A DNA stretch of 64,000 nt, from contig NZ_JALGBH010000002.1 in assembly GCF_022809115.1 (NCBI RefSeq), forward strand, positions 310,001-374,000. The letters are read 5' to 3'. Numbering within the stretch: the first letter of the stretch is position 1; each line of letters opens with the position of its first letter. Source of the stretch: Pedobacter montanisoli. GTDB taxonomy: Bacteria > Bacteroidota > Bacteroidia > Sphingobacteriales > Sphingobacteriaceae. The translations under genes were made by a program, and so were the position numbers. Below, piece after piece: positions 9,978-18,035 of this stretch. Under the pieces are notes generated by a model. The model was not told the origin of the DNA. It saw nothing but the letters and a program-made list of their open reading frames with translations, and ran no database searches.

Positions 9978-12227
9978 TTATTGATACAAGAGAGTATCAG
10001 TCTCATTTTTTAGGGTATCAATTTTCTCATTACCTAAAGAATCTATGGTTTTACTGATCCTGACTTCTTTTTTGATTTCTACCTGATTTCCTGTTTTTGA
10101 AGCATTTACAGCAATGTAAGGCGCAATAACCAGAGATACGATAGACATCAGTTTAATCAAAATGTTCATAGAAGGGCCAGAGGTATCTTTGAAAGGATCG
10201 CCCACTGTATCGCCTGTAACCGAAGATTTGTGGGGCTCTGATTTTTTATAATGCATTTCCCCATTAATTTCAACACCTTTTTCAAAAGATTTTTTGGCAT
10301 TATCCCATGCACCACCTGCGTTAGATTGAAATATACCCATTAAAACGCCCGAAACCGTTACACCAGCCAACATGCCGCCTAAAACCTCAGGACCAAATAA
10401 AAAGCCAACGGCTACTGGGGTAATCAAAGCAATGGCTCCCGGAAGCATCATCTCTCTGATTGAAGCCTGTGTTGAAATGGCAACGCATTTTTCATACTCA
10501 GGTTTGGCTTTATACTCCATAATACCCGGTATCTCTCTAAACTGGCGGCGTACTTCCTGTACCATATCCATAGCAGCTTTTCCAACAGCTTGGATACATA
10601 ATGCAGAAAATATAAATGGAATCATACCGCCTACAAATAAACCGGCTAAAACATCAGCTTTATAAATATCGATAGCCGTAATACCTGCGATACCCACAAA
10701 AGCGGCAAATAATGCTAAAGAAGTTAAAGCAGCTGAAGCGATGGCAAAACCTTTTCCTGTAGCGGCAGTGGTATTACCTACTGCATCTAAATTATCTGTT
10801 CTTTCACGAACTTCGGGAGGTAATTGGCTCATTTCGGCAATTCCACCTGCATTATCGGCAATAGGGCCAAAAGCATCAATAGCCAATTGCATGGCAGTAG
10901 TGGCCATCATACCTGCGGCTGCAATAGCAACACCATATAAACCTGCAAAGTGATAAGAAGCCATAATTCCTGCTGCTAAAACACAGATCGGAACTACGGT
11001 AGATTTCATCCCTACAGAAAGTCCGGCAATAATATTGGTCGCATGTCCGGTTGACGATTGCTGAATAATAGAATTTACAGGAGATTTTCCCATAGCAGTA
11101 TAGTATTCGGTAACAATACTCATAATTGTACCCACTACAAGACCTACAATAATTGCATAGAAAACGTTTATATTACTAAATTCATAACCACGTAAACTAA
11201 GTGTTTCTGGTAGCATCCATTTGGTTAAAAAGAAAGATGTGATTGCAACGATGATGATTGAAGACCAGTTACCCAAATTAAGGGCATTCTGTACGTTCGA
11301 TTTTTCATCTTTAATAGTTACAAACCATGTGCCTACAATAGAAGCTAAAATACCTAAACCGCAAATCAGCATAGGTAACAATATGGGAGCCATACCGCCG
11401 AAAGAATCGGTAGATACAATTTCCTGACCCAAAACCATTGTGGCTAAGATCGTAGCTACATAAGAACCAAATAAATCGGCACCCATACCGGCCACATCGC
11501 CTACATTATCGCCTACATTATCGGCAATGGTAGCAGGGTTACGCACATCATCTTCAGGTATACCTGCTTCTACCTTCCCTACAAGATCAGCACCCACATC
11601 GGCAGCTTTAGTATAGATACCACCGCCTACACGGGCAAATAAGGCAATAGATTCTGCACCTAATGAAAATCCGGTTAATACTTCTATAGCTGTTCTTAAC
11701 TCATTGCTGTTAGGACTGATTACGTTAAAATATTTTAAAAAAACGATAAATAAACCGCCTAATCCTAAAACGGCTAATCCAGCTACACCTAATCCCATTA
11801 TCGTACCGCCGTTAAAACTAACTTTTAAGGCTTGCTTTAAACTGGTACGGGCTGCTTGGGTAGTTCTTACATTGGCTTTTGTAGCAGCTTTCATTCCTAT
11901 ATATCCGGCTGTTGCCGAAAATACAGCTCCAATAATAAAGGAAATGGAAATGATCCAGCTTGAGTGTATTTCTTTACCATTAATATGGGTTATAGTACCT
12001 GAATAAGCCAATAGAGCGGCAGCTATAACAGCAAATATGCTTAGTATTCTCCACTCGGCCTTTAAAAAAGCCATGGCGCCATCGGCAATATAAGTGGCAA
12101 GTTCTTTCATATTGGCATCACCAGCATCCTGTTTGTTGATCCATGCGCTTTTTACGGCCATTACCATAATGCCTATGAGCCCTAATACGGGTATCAGATA
12201 AATTAAATTGGTTTGTAAAAAAGTCAT
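9978..12227 (-). CDS. hppA: Membrane-bound ion-translocating pyrophosphatase
   Basis: The protein hydrolyses pyrophosphate and uses the energy to pump H+ or Na+ across the inner membrane. At 749 residues with about sixteen helices it has the full family length. The catalytic stretch [18 protein letters not shown] and the following [18 protein letters not shown] are intact. The motif [13 protein letters not shown] carries Ala and Gly where potassium-independent enzymes have Lys and Thr, so this should be a K+-dependent type. The charged C-terminal tail of about 45 residues is longer than the minimal core. A well-formed promoter lies upstream. Confidence 0.95.
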   Translation of the reverse strand: MTFLQTNLIYLIPVLGLIGIMVMAVKSAWINKQDAGDANMKELATYIADGAMAFLKAEWRILSIFAVIAAALLAYSGTITHINGKEIHSSWIISISFIIGAVFSATAGYIGMKAATKANVRTTQAARTSLKQALKVSFNGGTIMGLGVAGLAVLGLGGLFIVFLKYFNVISPNSNELRTAIEVLTGFSLGAESIALFARVGGGIYTKAADVGADLVGKVEAGIPEDDVRNPATIADNVGDNVGDVAGMGADLFGSYVATILATMVLGQEIVSTDSFGGMAPILLPMLICGLGILASIVGTWFVTIKDEKSNVQNALNLGNWSSIIIVAITSFFLTKWMLPETLSLRGYEFSNINVFYAIIVGLVVGTIMSIVTEYYTAMGKSPVNSIIQQSSTGHATNIIAGLSVGMKSTVVPICVLAAGIMASYHFAGLYGVAIAAAGMMATTAMQLAIDAFGPIADNAGGIAEMSQLPPEVRERTDNLDAVGNTTAATGKGFAIASAALTSLALFAAFVGIAGITAIDIYKADVLAGLFVGGMIPFIFSALCIQAVGKAAMDMVQEVRRQFREIPGIMEYKAKPEYEKCVAISTQASIREMMLPGAIALITPVAVGFLFGPEVLGGMLAGVTVSGVLMGIFQSNAGGAWDNAKKSFEKGVEINGEMHYKKSEPHKSSVTGDTVGDPFKDTSGPSMNILIKLMSIVSLVIAPYIAVNASKTGNQVEIKKEVRISKTIDSLGNEKIDTLKNETDTLLYQ

Positions 12228-12276
12228 ACTTACGTTTTAGTTTTTTTAGTTTTAGGTTGAGTTTAAGTGGTTTAAA

Positions 12277-12306
12277 CAAAGATAATTTTGTTTGCTTAAT
12301 AAACAA
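12277..12306 (-). promoter_or_regulatory. hppA promoter
   Basis: On the minus strand a TTTG (complement at 12303-12306) is followed after 18 bases by TATCTTTG (complement at 12277-12284). This is the Bacteroidota primary sigma pattern, and it leaves a leader of about 45 bases to the hppA ATG. Confidence 0.75.
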
Positions 12307-12372
12307 ATTTTTCTCAAAATGAAATAAAAAATGCTTTTTTACATTGGAAAAGTAATTGTAGTTTTAGCTCGA

Positions 12373-12389
12373 ACCAAAGATTATTTGGT
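12373..12389. promoter_or_regulatory. Small palindrome in the hppA / permease intergenic region
   Basis: ACCAAA and TTTGGT face each other across five bases, followed by an A-run. It lies between two divergent genes and could be an operator or a weak terminator. Confidence 0.3.
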
Positions 12390-12496
12390 CTATGTCATAA
12401 AAAAATTATAATTAATATGCTTACAGGATGTAAAAAAATTAAAGGGTTCTTTTATATTCGCTATTACTAAACTATTAACCAGAACTAAACTGAATT

Positions 12497-13909
12497 ATGG
12501 AAAATCCAAAAGAAGAAGAATCTTTTAAACGCGAATTAGGACTTTTTGATGGCGCCATGCTTGTGGTGGGCTCAATGATTGGCTCGGGTATTTTTATTGT
12601 GAGCTCTGACATTACCAGACAGGTAGGGTCTGCCGGATGGCTTATTTTAATTTGGGTACTAACCGCGGTAATTACCATGATCGCTGCTGTAAGCTATGGC
12701 GAACTAAGCGCCATGTTTCCCAAAGCAGGTGGACAATATGTATATTTAAAAGAAGCTTACAATAAGCTGATTGCCTTTTTGTATGGCTGGAGTTTCTTTG
12801 CCGTAATTCAAACGGGTACCATTGCAGCGGTAGGTGTGGCTTTTTCTAAATTTGCAGCCTATCTTTTTCCGGCTTTCAGTGATAAAAACGTACTGTATGA
12901 AATCGGTTCTTTTAAATTGAATGCAGCTCAGCTAGTGTCTATAGTAACCATTATCATCTTAACATTTATAAACAGTAGAGGTGTTAAAGACGGTAAGATT
13001 TTGCAAACCTTTTTAACCATTATCAAAATCCTTTCACTATTCGGCCTTATCGTATTTGGATTTATGTTAGGTGCCAAAGCTGAGGTATGGAATGCCAACT
13101 GGCAAGATGCCTGGACACCAAGAGCATTTGATATGGGAACGGGTGACTGGGTTAACATTACAGGAGTAGCGCTGGTATCAGGTATAGCAGCCTCAATGGT
13201 AGGTTCTTTATTTAGTAGTGATGCCTGGAATGGCGTAACCTTTATTGCCGGAGAAATTAAAAACCCTCAGCGTAATGTAGGTTTGAGTTTGTTTTTGGGT
13301 ACTTTAATTGTAAGCGTAATCTATATTTTAGCCAATGTGATGTACTTGGCTGTATTGCCTTTACAGGAAATAGCAACCGCTGCCGATGACAGGGTAGCTG
13401 TTGCAGCCGCTCAGCCTATATTTGGTAGTATGGGGACTTATATTATAGCTATCATGATCATGATTTCTACTTTTGCCTGTAACAACGGCTTGATCATGGC
13501 AGGGGCAAGGGTGTATTATACGATGGCTAAAGATGGATTGTTCTTTAAAAAAGCAAGCCATTTAAATAAATTCAATGTGCCTGCATGGGCTTTATGGGCA
13601 CAGTGTGTATGGGCTTCGGCATTATGTCTTACTGGTAAATATGGTGATCTGCTTGATTTCGTGATCATCATCGTAATGATTTTTTACATCCTTACCATTT
13701 TAGGTATTTTCATATTAAGAAAGAAAATGCCGGATGCAGAAAGACCATATAAAGCTTTTGCTTATCCGGTTCTACCTGCATTATATATTATTTGTGCAAG
13801 TGCAATCAGTGTTTCTTTATTGGTATTTAAAACCAGTACCTGCGGTTGGGGCGTGCTGATCATGTTAATTGGTATTCCGGTTTATTATTTAAGTAAACCT
13901 AAGCAATAA
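12497..13909 (+). CDS. APC-family amino acid permease (LAT/SteT-like)
   Basis: The 470-residue protein begins with a charged segment and then the APC first helix AMLVVGSMIGSGIFIVSS. The following YGELSAMFPKAGGQYVYLKEAY and EIKNPQRNVGLSL are characteristic of the L-type/SteT branch, which exchanges or imports neutral amino acids. About twelve membrane segments are visible. It is a different subfamily from the permease at 8435-9865. The gene is alone and ends before a long dyad symmetry. Confidence 0.87.
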   Translation: MENPKEEESFKRELGLFDGAMLVVGSMIGSGIFIVSSDITRQVGSAGWLILIWVLTAVITMIAAVSYGELSAMFPKAGGQYVYLKEAYNKLIAFLYGWSFFAVIQTGTIAAVGVAFSKFAAYLFPAFSDKNVLYEIGSFKLNAAQLVSIVTIIILTFINSRGVKDGKILQTFLTIIKILSLFGLIVFGFMLGAKAEVWNANWQDAWTPRAFDMGTGDWVNITGVALVSGIAASMVGSLFSSDAWNGVTFIAGEIKNPQRNVGLSLFLGTLIVSVIYILANVMYLAVLPLQEIATAADDRVAVAAAQPIFGSMGTYIIAIMIMISTFACNNGLIMAGARVYYTMAKDGLFFKKASHLNKFNVPAWALWAQCVWASALCLTGKYGDLLDFVIIIVMIFYILTILGIFILRKKMPDAERPYKAFAYPVLPALYIICASAISVSLLVFKTSTCGWGVLIMLIGIPVYYLSKPKQ

Positions 13910-13927
13910 ACCTTAAATAGATTTTCA

Positions 13928-13975
13928 GAGCCTGATACAAATTGATAAAGTTATTCTTTGCAATGTATCAGGCTC
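13928..13975. terminator. Long dyad symmetry after the permease gene
   Basis: GAGCCTGATACA at 13928-13939 is perfectly complementary to 13964-13975, and ATTTTATT follows. The 24-base loop is long for an intrinsic terminator but the 12-bp stem is perfect. It lies between the permease stop and the pyrD promoter, so it may instead act on pyrD expression. Confidence 0.55.
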
Positions 13976-13982
13976 ATTTTAT

Positions 13983-13990
13983 TATATTTG
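13983..13990 (+). promoter_or_regulatory. -7 box of the pyrD promoter
   Basis: TATATTTG matches TAnnTTTG, 69 bases before the pyrD ATG. The nearest TTTG upstream (13957-13960) is 22 bases away, a little long. Confidence 0.5.
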
Positions 13991-14059
13991 CACACAGATA
14001 TACGCTGTTTAGCAAGCGCTTTCTAAAAATTATATCGGGCTTTTTTCTATCTTCGTGCC

Positions 14060-15088
14060 ATGTATCGTTTGGTAAAACCTGTTTTCTTCAAATTTGATCC
14101 TGAAAGGGTGCATCACTTTGTGGTTAAGCGTTTAAAATGGTTTCATGACTTTTTCCCTTTGGGAAAGAAAATTCTGCGAAAATCATATCACCTGCACAGT
14201 AAAGAGCTGGAACGTGAGGTTTTTGGACTGAAGTTTAAAAACCCGGTAGGACTGGCTGCAGGCTTTGATAAAAACGGAGAGTTTGTAGAGGCATTGAGCA
14301 ATTTAGGCTTTGGTTTTATTGAAGTGGGTACAGTTACGCCTTTACCTCAACCAGGCAATGATAAACCGCGGATGTTCAGGCTTAAAGAAGATGAAGCGAT
14401 CATTAACCGCATGGGTTTTAACAATAAAGGTGTGGATGTAATGGCCGAGCGTTTGAGGTTGCTAAAATGTAAGCATTCTAACATTGTGGTAGGTGGTAAT
14501 ATTGGCAAGAATAAGAATACACCTAACGAGGAAGCTGTGAATGATTACATTAAATGTTTCGACAGGCTTTTTGATGTGGTAGATTATTTTGTGGTGAATG
14601 TAAGTTCACCTAATACACCGGGTTTAAGAGCATTACAAGAAAAGGAACCTCTAATGCATATTCTTAACACGCTGCAACTTAGAAACAATAAAGAAGGCAT
14701 TTCAAGACCTATTTTATTAAAGATAGCTCCTGATTTAACTATTGAGCAATTAGACGATATTGTAGAAATCGTTAATGAAACCAAAATAGCAGGTGTAATT
14801 GCAACAAATACCACGATTGACAGGAATGGTTTATATGCAGCAGATGGGTTAAAACGTGAAACAGGTGGATTAAGTGGTAAACCTTTAACTAAAAAATCTA
14901 CTGAAGTAATCCGTTATATCTCAACCAAATCAGAAGGTAAATTCCCTATTATAGGCGTAGGCGGTATTCACACAGCTCAGGATGCAAAAGAAAAACTGGA
15001 GGCAGGCGCTTCGTTGGTTCAATTGTATACCGGTTTTATTTACGAAGGGCCGGGTTTGATCAAACGGATATGTAAAGCCTTGTGCTAA
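14060..15088 (+). CDS. pyrD: Dihydroorotate dehydrogenase, quinone-dependent (class 2)
   Basis: PyrD oxidises dihydroorotate to orotate in pyrimidine synthesis and passes electrons to membrane quinone. The N-terminal 45 residues are the amphipathic membrane-association segment of class 2 enzymes. The FMN barrel follows, with [36 protein letters not shown] and [12 protein letters not shown], which contains the catalytic-base Ser of class 2 enzymes. The C-terminal [20 protein letters not shown] is the phosphate-binding region. At 342 residues the length is typical. Its stop codon overlaps the stop of the gene on the other strand. Confidence 0.96.
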   Translation: MYRLVKPVFFKFDPERVHHFVVKRLKWFHDFFPLGKKILRKSYHLHSKELEREVFGLKFKNPVGLAAGFDKNGEFVEALSNLGFGFIEVGTVTPLPQPGNDKPRMFRLKEDEAIINRMGFNNKGVDVMAERLRLLKCKHSNIVVGGNIGKNKNTPNEEAVNDYIKCFDRLFDVVDYFVVNVSSPNTPGLRALQEKEPLMHILNTLQLRNNKEGISRPILLKIAPDLTIEQLDDIVEIVNETKIAGVIATNTTIDRNGLYAADGLKRETGGLSGKPLTKKSTEVIRYISTKSEGKFPIIGVGGIHTAQDAKEKLEAGASLVQLYTGFIYEGPGLIKRICKALC

Positions 15089-15510
15089 CGTTCTAAGTAT
15101 GCCTTTAGATTTTGGGTGATGGCTTCCCATCCAGTCACAAAATTTTCAGCATCAAAAGCCGGATCTTCATTTTTGAGTGTTTCTACATCTACATGTTTTA
15201 AGGTAAGTAGTGTTTGGCCATTTTGCTGTTCATCAAGTATCCAGATAACTAAAGAGTTGCCGGGAAAACCTTCATAACGCCAGGTATAGCTAAGTCTTTG
15301 GAGAGGTTCTACATCAATTACCTCACAACAATGTAAATATTGTTTTTCAGCCGGACCTGCCCAGAATTCAAATTTAAATCCAGACACAGTCTTAAAATCT
15401 TTCAGGGTAAAATACCAGTTCTTCATTTCTTCAGCAGAAGAAATTGCATTCCAAACCTTCGTTACGGGTGCTTTAATTGAAACGGTTATTTCTATATCCT
15501 GATTTTTCAT
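15085..15510 (-). CDS. SRPBCC / AHSA1-type START-like protein
   Basis: The 141-residue protein matches the AHSA1 group of the SRPBCC fold: an opening strand [18 protein letters not shown], the W-Y pair MKNWYF, a central [10 protein letters not shown], and a C-terminal helix [17 protein letters not shown]. Such proteins have a hydrophobic ligand cavity, and most have no assigned substrate. I chose the ATG at 15510 because the upstream extension would need a TTG start. The stop codon overlaps that of pyrD in a convergent pair. Confidence 0.75.
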   Translation of the reverse strand: MKNQDIEITVSIKAPVTKVWNAISSAEEMKNWYFTLKDFKTVSGFKFEFWAGPAEKQYLHCCEVIDVEPLQRLSYTWRYEGFPGNSLVIWILDEQQNGQTLLTLKHVDVETLKNEDPAFDAENFVTGWEAITQNLKAYLER

Positions 15511-15534
15511 AACTTTTAAATTAAGCAATTTGCT

Positions 15535-16776
15535 TTACTTTTTAAAATTTCTGAGCTTTTTATAGATCAGATACTTAGGGCCTAAAGGTAACTGAGAATG
15601 GTAAATGCTTTTTTTGCCGGAAAATAAATAAGCCGTTATGCAGGAAATAGAGATAAATAAAATACCAGGAGCACCAAATAGTTCAAACCCTAAAAAACAA
15701 CTGGCCAGAGGTGTATTGGTTGCACCTGCAAAAACAGAAACAAAACCCATAGCAGCTAAAAGAGCCATAGGCAAAGGGACAAAGCAACTTAAGATATTAC
15801 CTAATGTGGCACCAATAAAAAACAAAGGCGTAACTTCTCCTCCTTTAAAACCAGCGCCTAAAGTAAAAGTGGTAAATAATATCTTGAGTAAGAAATCATA
15901 GTTGTTCTGGAGATTCTCAAAACTGCTATTGATTACAGGCACACCTAGGCCTATATATCTGGTGCCCATAAAATATATCGCTATGACAATAATTGCTCCA
16001 CCGATCACAGGTCTTAAAACAACATGTTTGATTAATTTCTTAAATGTACTTTCAAAAAATCTTAGCAAACCAGAGAAACAATAAGCAGCTAAGCCAAATA
16101 TTAAACCTGCAGCGATACACCAAAATAAAATCTTAAAATTGAAGTATGGGAAAGAAGATAGGGTATAATGACTGTGTTGTATCGGGTATAAACGGCAGAT
16201 GTAATCGGCTATAAAAGCAGCAGCCAGCGCTAAGCATACATTTAAACTTTTCAGCTTTCTGAAACTTAATACTTCTAGGGAAAAAACAGCTGCAGCCAGA
16301 GGTGTTCCAAAAACAGATGAAAATCCTGCGCTTATGCCTATGATCAATACTGTTTTGCGTTCGTTATTTGACAATTTGAATAGAGCCGTAAACTGATCAG
16401 CTATGGCTCCGCCCATTTGTACAGCTGTTCCTTCTCGTCCTGCAGAACCACCAAATAAATGGGTAAGTAAGGTTCCTATATAAACCATAGGAGCCATTTT
16501 AAAGGGAATGACCGATCTTGGGGTGTGAAACTCATCAATTAGATGGTTGTTGCCTCTAATTACATCATTACCATACTTAAAATACATATAGCCGATTATC
16601 AGGCCGGCAAAAGGTAGTAGAATGATAATTAAAGGATGACCGTCTCTGAAGTTTCCTGCTAGGTCTAAAGTATATAAGAACAGAGCTGAAGCAGAACCCA
16701 CCAGAACACTGATAAGCAGAGCAATAAACAGCCATTTAAGAATGTAAAACAGGAAATTATAAATTTTAATGTCCAT
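15535..16776 (-). CDS. CLC-F type fluoride/proton antiporter
   Basis: The protein has the CLC fold and 413 residues. Three features point to the fluoride-exporting CLC-F branch rather than a chloride channel. GNNHLID at 75-81 replaces the chloride-selecting GSGIP motif. HLFGGSAGREGTAVQMGG holds the gating Glu115. GGEVTPLF at 312-319 replaces the usual GxFAP. The gene is preceded by a sequence that fits the fluoride riboswitch, which independently supports fluoride detoxification as the role. The C-terminus ends after the last helices, with no CBS domains. Confidence 0.85.
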   Translation of the reverse strand: MDIKIYNFLFYILKWLFIALLISVLVGSASALFLYTLDLAGNFRDGHPLIIILLPFAGLIIGYMYFKYGNDVIRGNNHLIDEFHTPRSVIPFKMAPMVYIGTLLTHLFGGSAGREGTAVQMGGAIADQFTALFKLSNNERKTVLIIGISAGFSSVFGTPLAAAVFSLEVLSFRKLKSLNVCLALAAAFIADYICRLYPIQHSHYTLSSFPYFNFKILFWCIAAGLIFGLAAYCFSGLLRFFESTFKKLIKHVVLRPVIGGAIIVIAIYFMGTRYIGLGVPVINSSFENLQNNYDFLLKILFTTFTLGAGFKGGEVTPLFFIGATLGNILSCFVPLPMALLAAMGFVSVFAGATNTPLASCFLGFELFGAPGILFISISCITAYLFSGKKSIYHSQLPLGPKYLIYKKLRNFKK

Positions 16777-16805
16777 GATAAAAAATCTACACTAATTTAA
16801 TAGTA

Positions 16806-16860
16806 TGTTAAGTAGATATCATCAGCACCAGGGCGGTTCAAGGCAGACATCATTGCCTAG
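16806..16860 (-). ncRNA. Fluoride riboswitch (crcB motif)
   Basis: Reading the minus strand from 16857, the leader has GGCAATGATGTCTGCC, then TTGAACCGCCC, then GTGCTGATGATATCTACTT. This follows the crcB-motif order of conserved blocks. GATGTC on the 5' side pairs perfectly with GATATC on the 3' side. It ends about 30 bases before the CLC-F start codon, so fluoride binding can control that gene. I recognised it by pattern, not by covariance search. Confidence 0.82.
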
Positions 16861-16868
16861 CAAAAATA
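16861..16868 (-). promoter_or_regulatory. -7 box upstream of the fluoride riboswitch
   Basis: TATTTTTG on the minus strand matches TAnnTTTG and ends right before the first riboswitch bases, so transcription would begin at the aptamer. No clear -33 box is seen. Confidence 0.5.
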
Positions 16869-16880
16869 TAAAGATTATAA

Positions 16881-16908
16881 AAAAAGCACGTATAAGCACG
16901 TGCTTTTT
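16881..16908 (-). terminator. Intrinsic terminator of the 56-residue ORF
   Basis: An 11-bp stem (16881-16891 with 16898-16908) has a six-base loop and a T-rich run on the minus strand. It ends 18 bases after the stop of the small ORF and separates that transcript from the fluoride riboswitch. Confidence 0.8.
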
Positions 16909-16926
16909 AAATTCCTTTAAAGAAGA

Positions 16927-17097
16927 TTATTTAGACAAAGCAGCTAAAATAGCGTTGTTTTTAGCTAACTGGTCAGTTGTAGATTGTTTAGAACGGCTTC
17001 CCAATTCTAAGTTAGTAGCTAATTTTAACCCTTGAACTTCTAAACGAGAAACAGTTTTATTATATCTGTCTTTTCTTTTTAATCTTGTAACTCCCAT
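16927..17097 (-). CDS. Small basic protein of 56 residues, unknown function
   Basis: The ORF runs from an ATG (complement at 17095-17097) to a TAA and encodes a basic N-terminus, MGVTRLKRKDRYNKTVSRLE, followed by a polar helical region ending ILAALSK. The charge pattern suggests RNA or ribosome association, but that is only inference. It follows tRNA-Cys by 39 bases on the same strand with no promoter box between them, and has its own terminator. The composition looks coding and a longer reading frame on the opposite strand does not. Confidence 0.7.
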   Translation of the reverse strand: MGVTRLKRKDRYNKTVSRLEVQGLKLATNLELGSRSKQSTTDQLAKNNAILAALSK

Positions 17098-17136
17098 AAC
17101 AATAAGCTTTAATTCCTTTTATTATTTTTAATCTTG

Positions 17137-17207
17137 AGGTCGAGAGCGGATTCGAACCGCTGTACAAGGTTTTGCAGACCTCTGCCTAGCCACTCGGCCA
17201 CTCGACC
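17137..17207 (-). tRNA. tRNA-Cys(GCA)
   Basis: The minus strand folds into a full cloverleaf of 71 bases. The acceptor arm is GGTCGAG with CTCGACC, the anticodon loop is CTGCAAA with anticodon GCA, and the T arm contains GGTTCGAATCC. The discriminator base is U, as expected for cysteine tRNA. CCA is not encoded. Confidence 0.95.
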
Positions 17208-17220
17208 TTTTTCAAGGCTG

Positions 17221-17251
17221 CAAAAATAACAATTAATTGCGAGGTTGCAAA
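17221..17251 (-). promoter_or_regulatory. tRNA-Cys promoter
   Basis: On the minus strand a TTTG (complement 17248-17251) is followed after 19 bases by TATTTTTG (complement 17221-17228), ending 13 bases before the mature tRNA. This fits the Bacteroidota primary sigma pattern. Confidence 0.75.
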
Positions 17252-17282
17252 TTAGAAATGAGAAAAATTAGAATAATTTATA

Positions 17283-18035
17283 CTAAAATTTCAATCGGCC
17301 TAATTCACTACAAAAAATAGCTGCCGAAACAGCCACATTTAGCGATTCTGTTTGGCCTATCCGTGGAATGGTTACAGGTATGTTGATTTTTTTGATCAAT
17401 TCCTGCGAAATGCCGTGTCCCTCATTACCTAATAAAATTAGTCCTTCATTTCTCCAATTTACCTTGTAAATATTTTCACCTTCAAGCAAGGCTCCAAATA
17501 CAGGTAAAGCGGTTTGGCCTAAGAAATCGGTTAATGAAGTATAGGATATATTTACCCGACATAAAGAACCCATGGTAGATTGTACCGTTTTAGGATTGTA
17601 AGCCTCAACAGTGTTTTCAGAGCAGATGATGTGCTGTATGCCAAACCAATCGGCAGTTCTGATAATAGTGCCTAAATTTCCAGGATCCTGAACATTGTCA
17701 AGAACTAACGAAAATTTGTTTTTTAGGGTTTGAGGATCAATAGCTCCTGTATTTGGTATCTCAACTATGGCCAATACACCTTGTGGTGTTTGCAGTGTAC
17801 TAATCTTTTCTAATACAGCATCGCTTAGTTCAAATAAATTTATATTTGTATCAACTTTAAGTGTGGCAATAGCTTTGGCATAAGCGGGTGTAAAATAGAT
17901 GCTTTGTAGGGTATAATCAGATTTTAAAAATTCTGTTAATGTTTTTATACCTTCAATAATAAACAACCCGTTTATATTGCGGTACTTTTTTTGATGTAGC
18001 GACTTTATAAAACTGATTTGAGATTTTGAAAGCAT
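17283..18035 (-). CDS. TrmH/SpoU family RNA 2'-O-methyltransferase
   Basis: The 250-residue protein has an N-terminal substrate-binding region (FIIEGIKTLTEFL) and the three SPOUT knot motifs: DNVQDPGNLGTIIRTADWFG, LILLGNEGHGIS and IPRIGQTESLNVAVSAAIF. It should methylate a ribose in rRNA or tRNA; the exact site is not readable. I chose the ATG at 18035 over a longer TTG-type start. The first codons overlap the beginning of tamL on the other strand, so the two genes are head to head with interlocked starts. Confidence 0.87.
   Translation of the reverse strand: MLSKSQISFIKSLHQKKYRNINGLFIIEGIKTLTEFLKSDYTLQSIYFTPAYAKAIATLKVDTNINLFELSDAVLEKISTLQTPQGVLAIVEIPNTGAIDPQTLKNKFSLVLDNVQDPGNLGTIIRTADWFGIQHIICSENTVEAYNPKTVQSTMGSLCRVNISYTSLTDFLGQTALPVFGALLEGENIYKVNWRNEGLILLGNEGHGISQELIKKINIPVTIPRIGQTESLNVAVSAAIFCSELGRLKF

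Noticed and set aside
10372-12006. Several rightward ORFs of 68-100 residues opposite hppA
   Set aside because: They are proline- and alanine-rich antisense frames of a conserved membrane protein.
16805-17035. Rightward ORF of 76 residues
   Set aside because: It runs antisense through the fluoride riboswitch, a terminator and the 56-residue ORF, all of which have better support.
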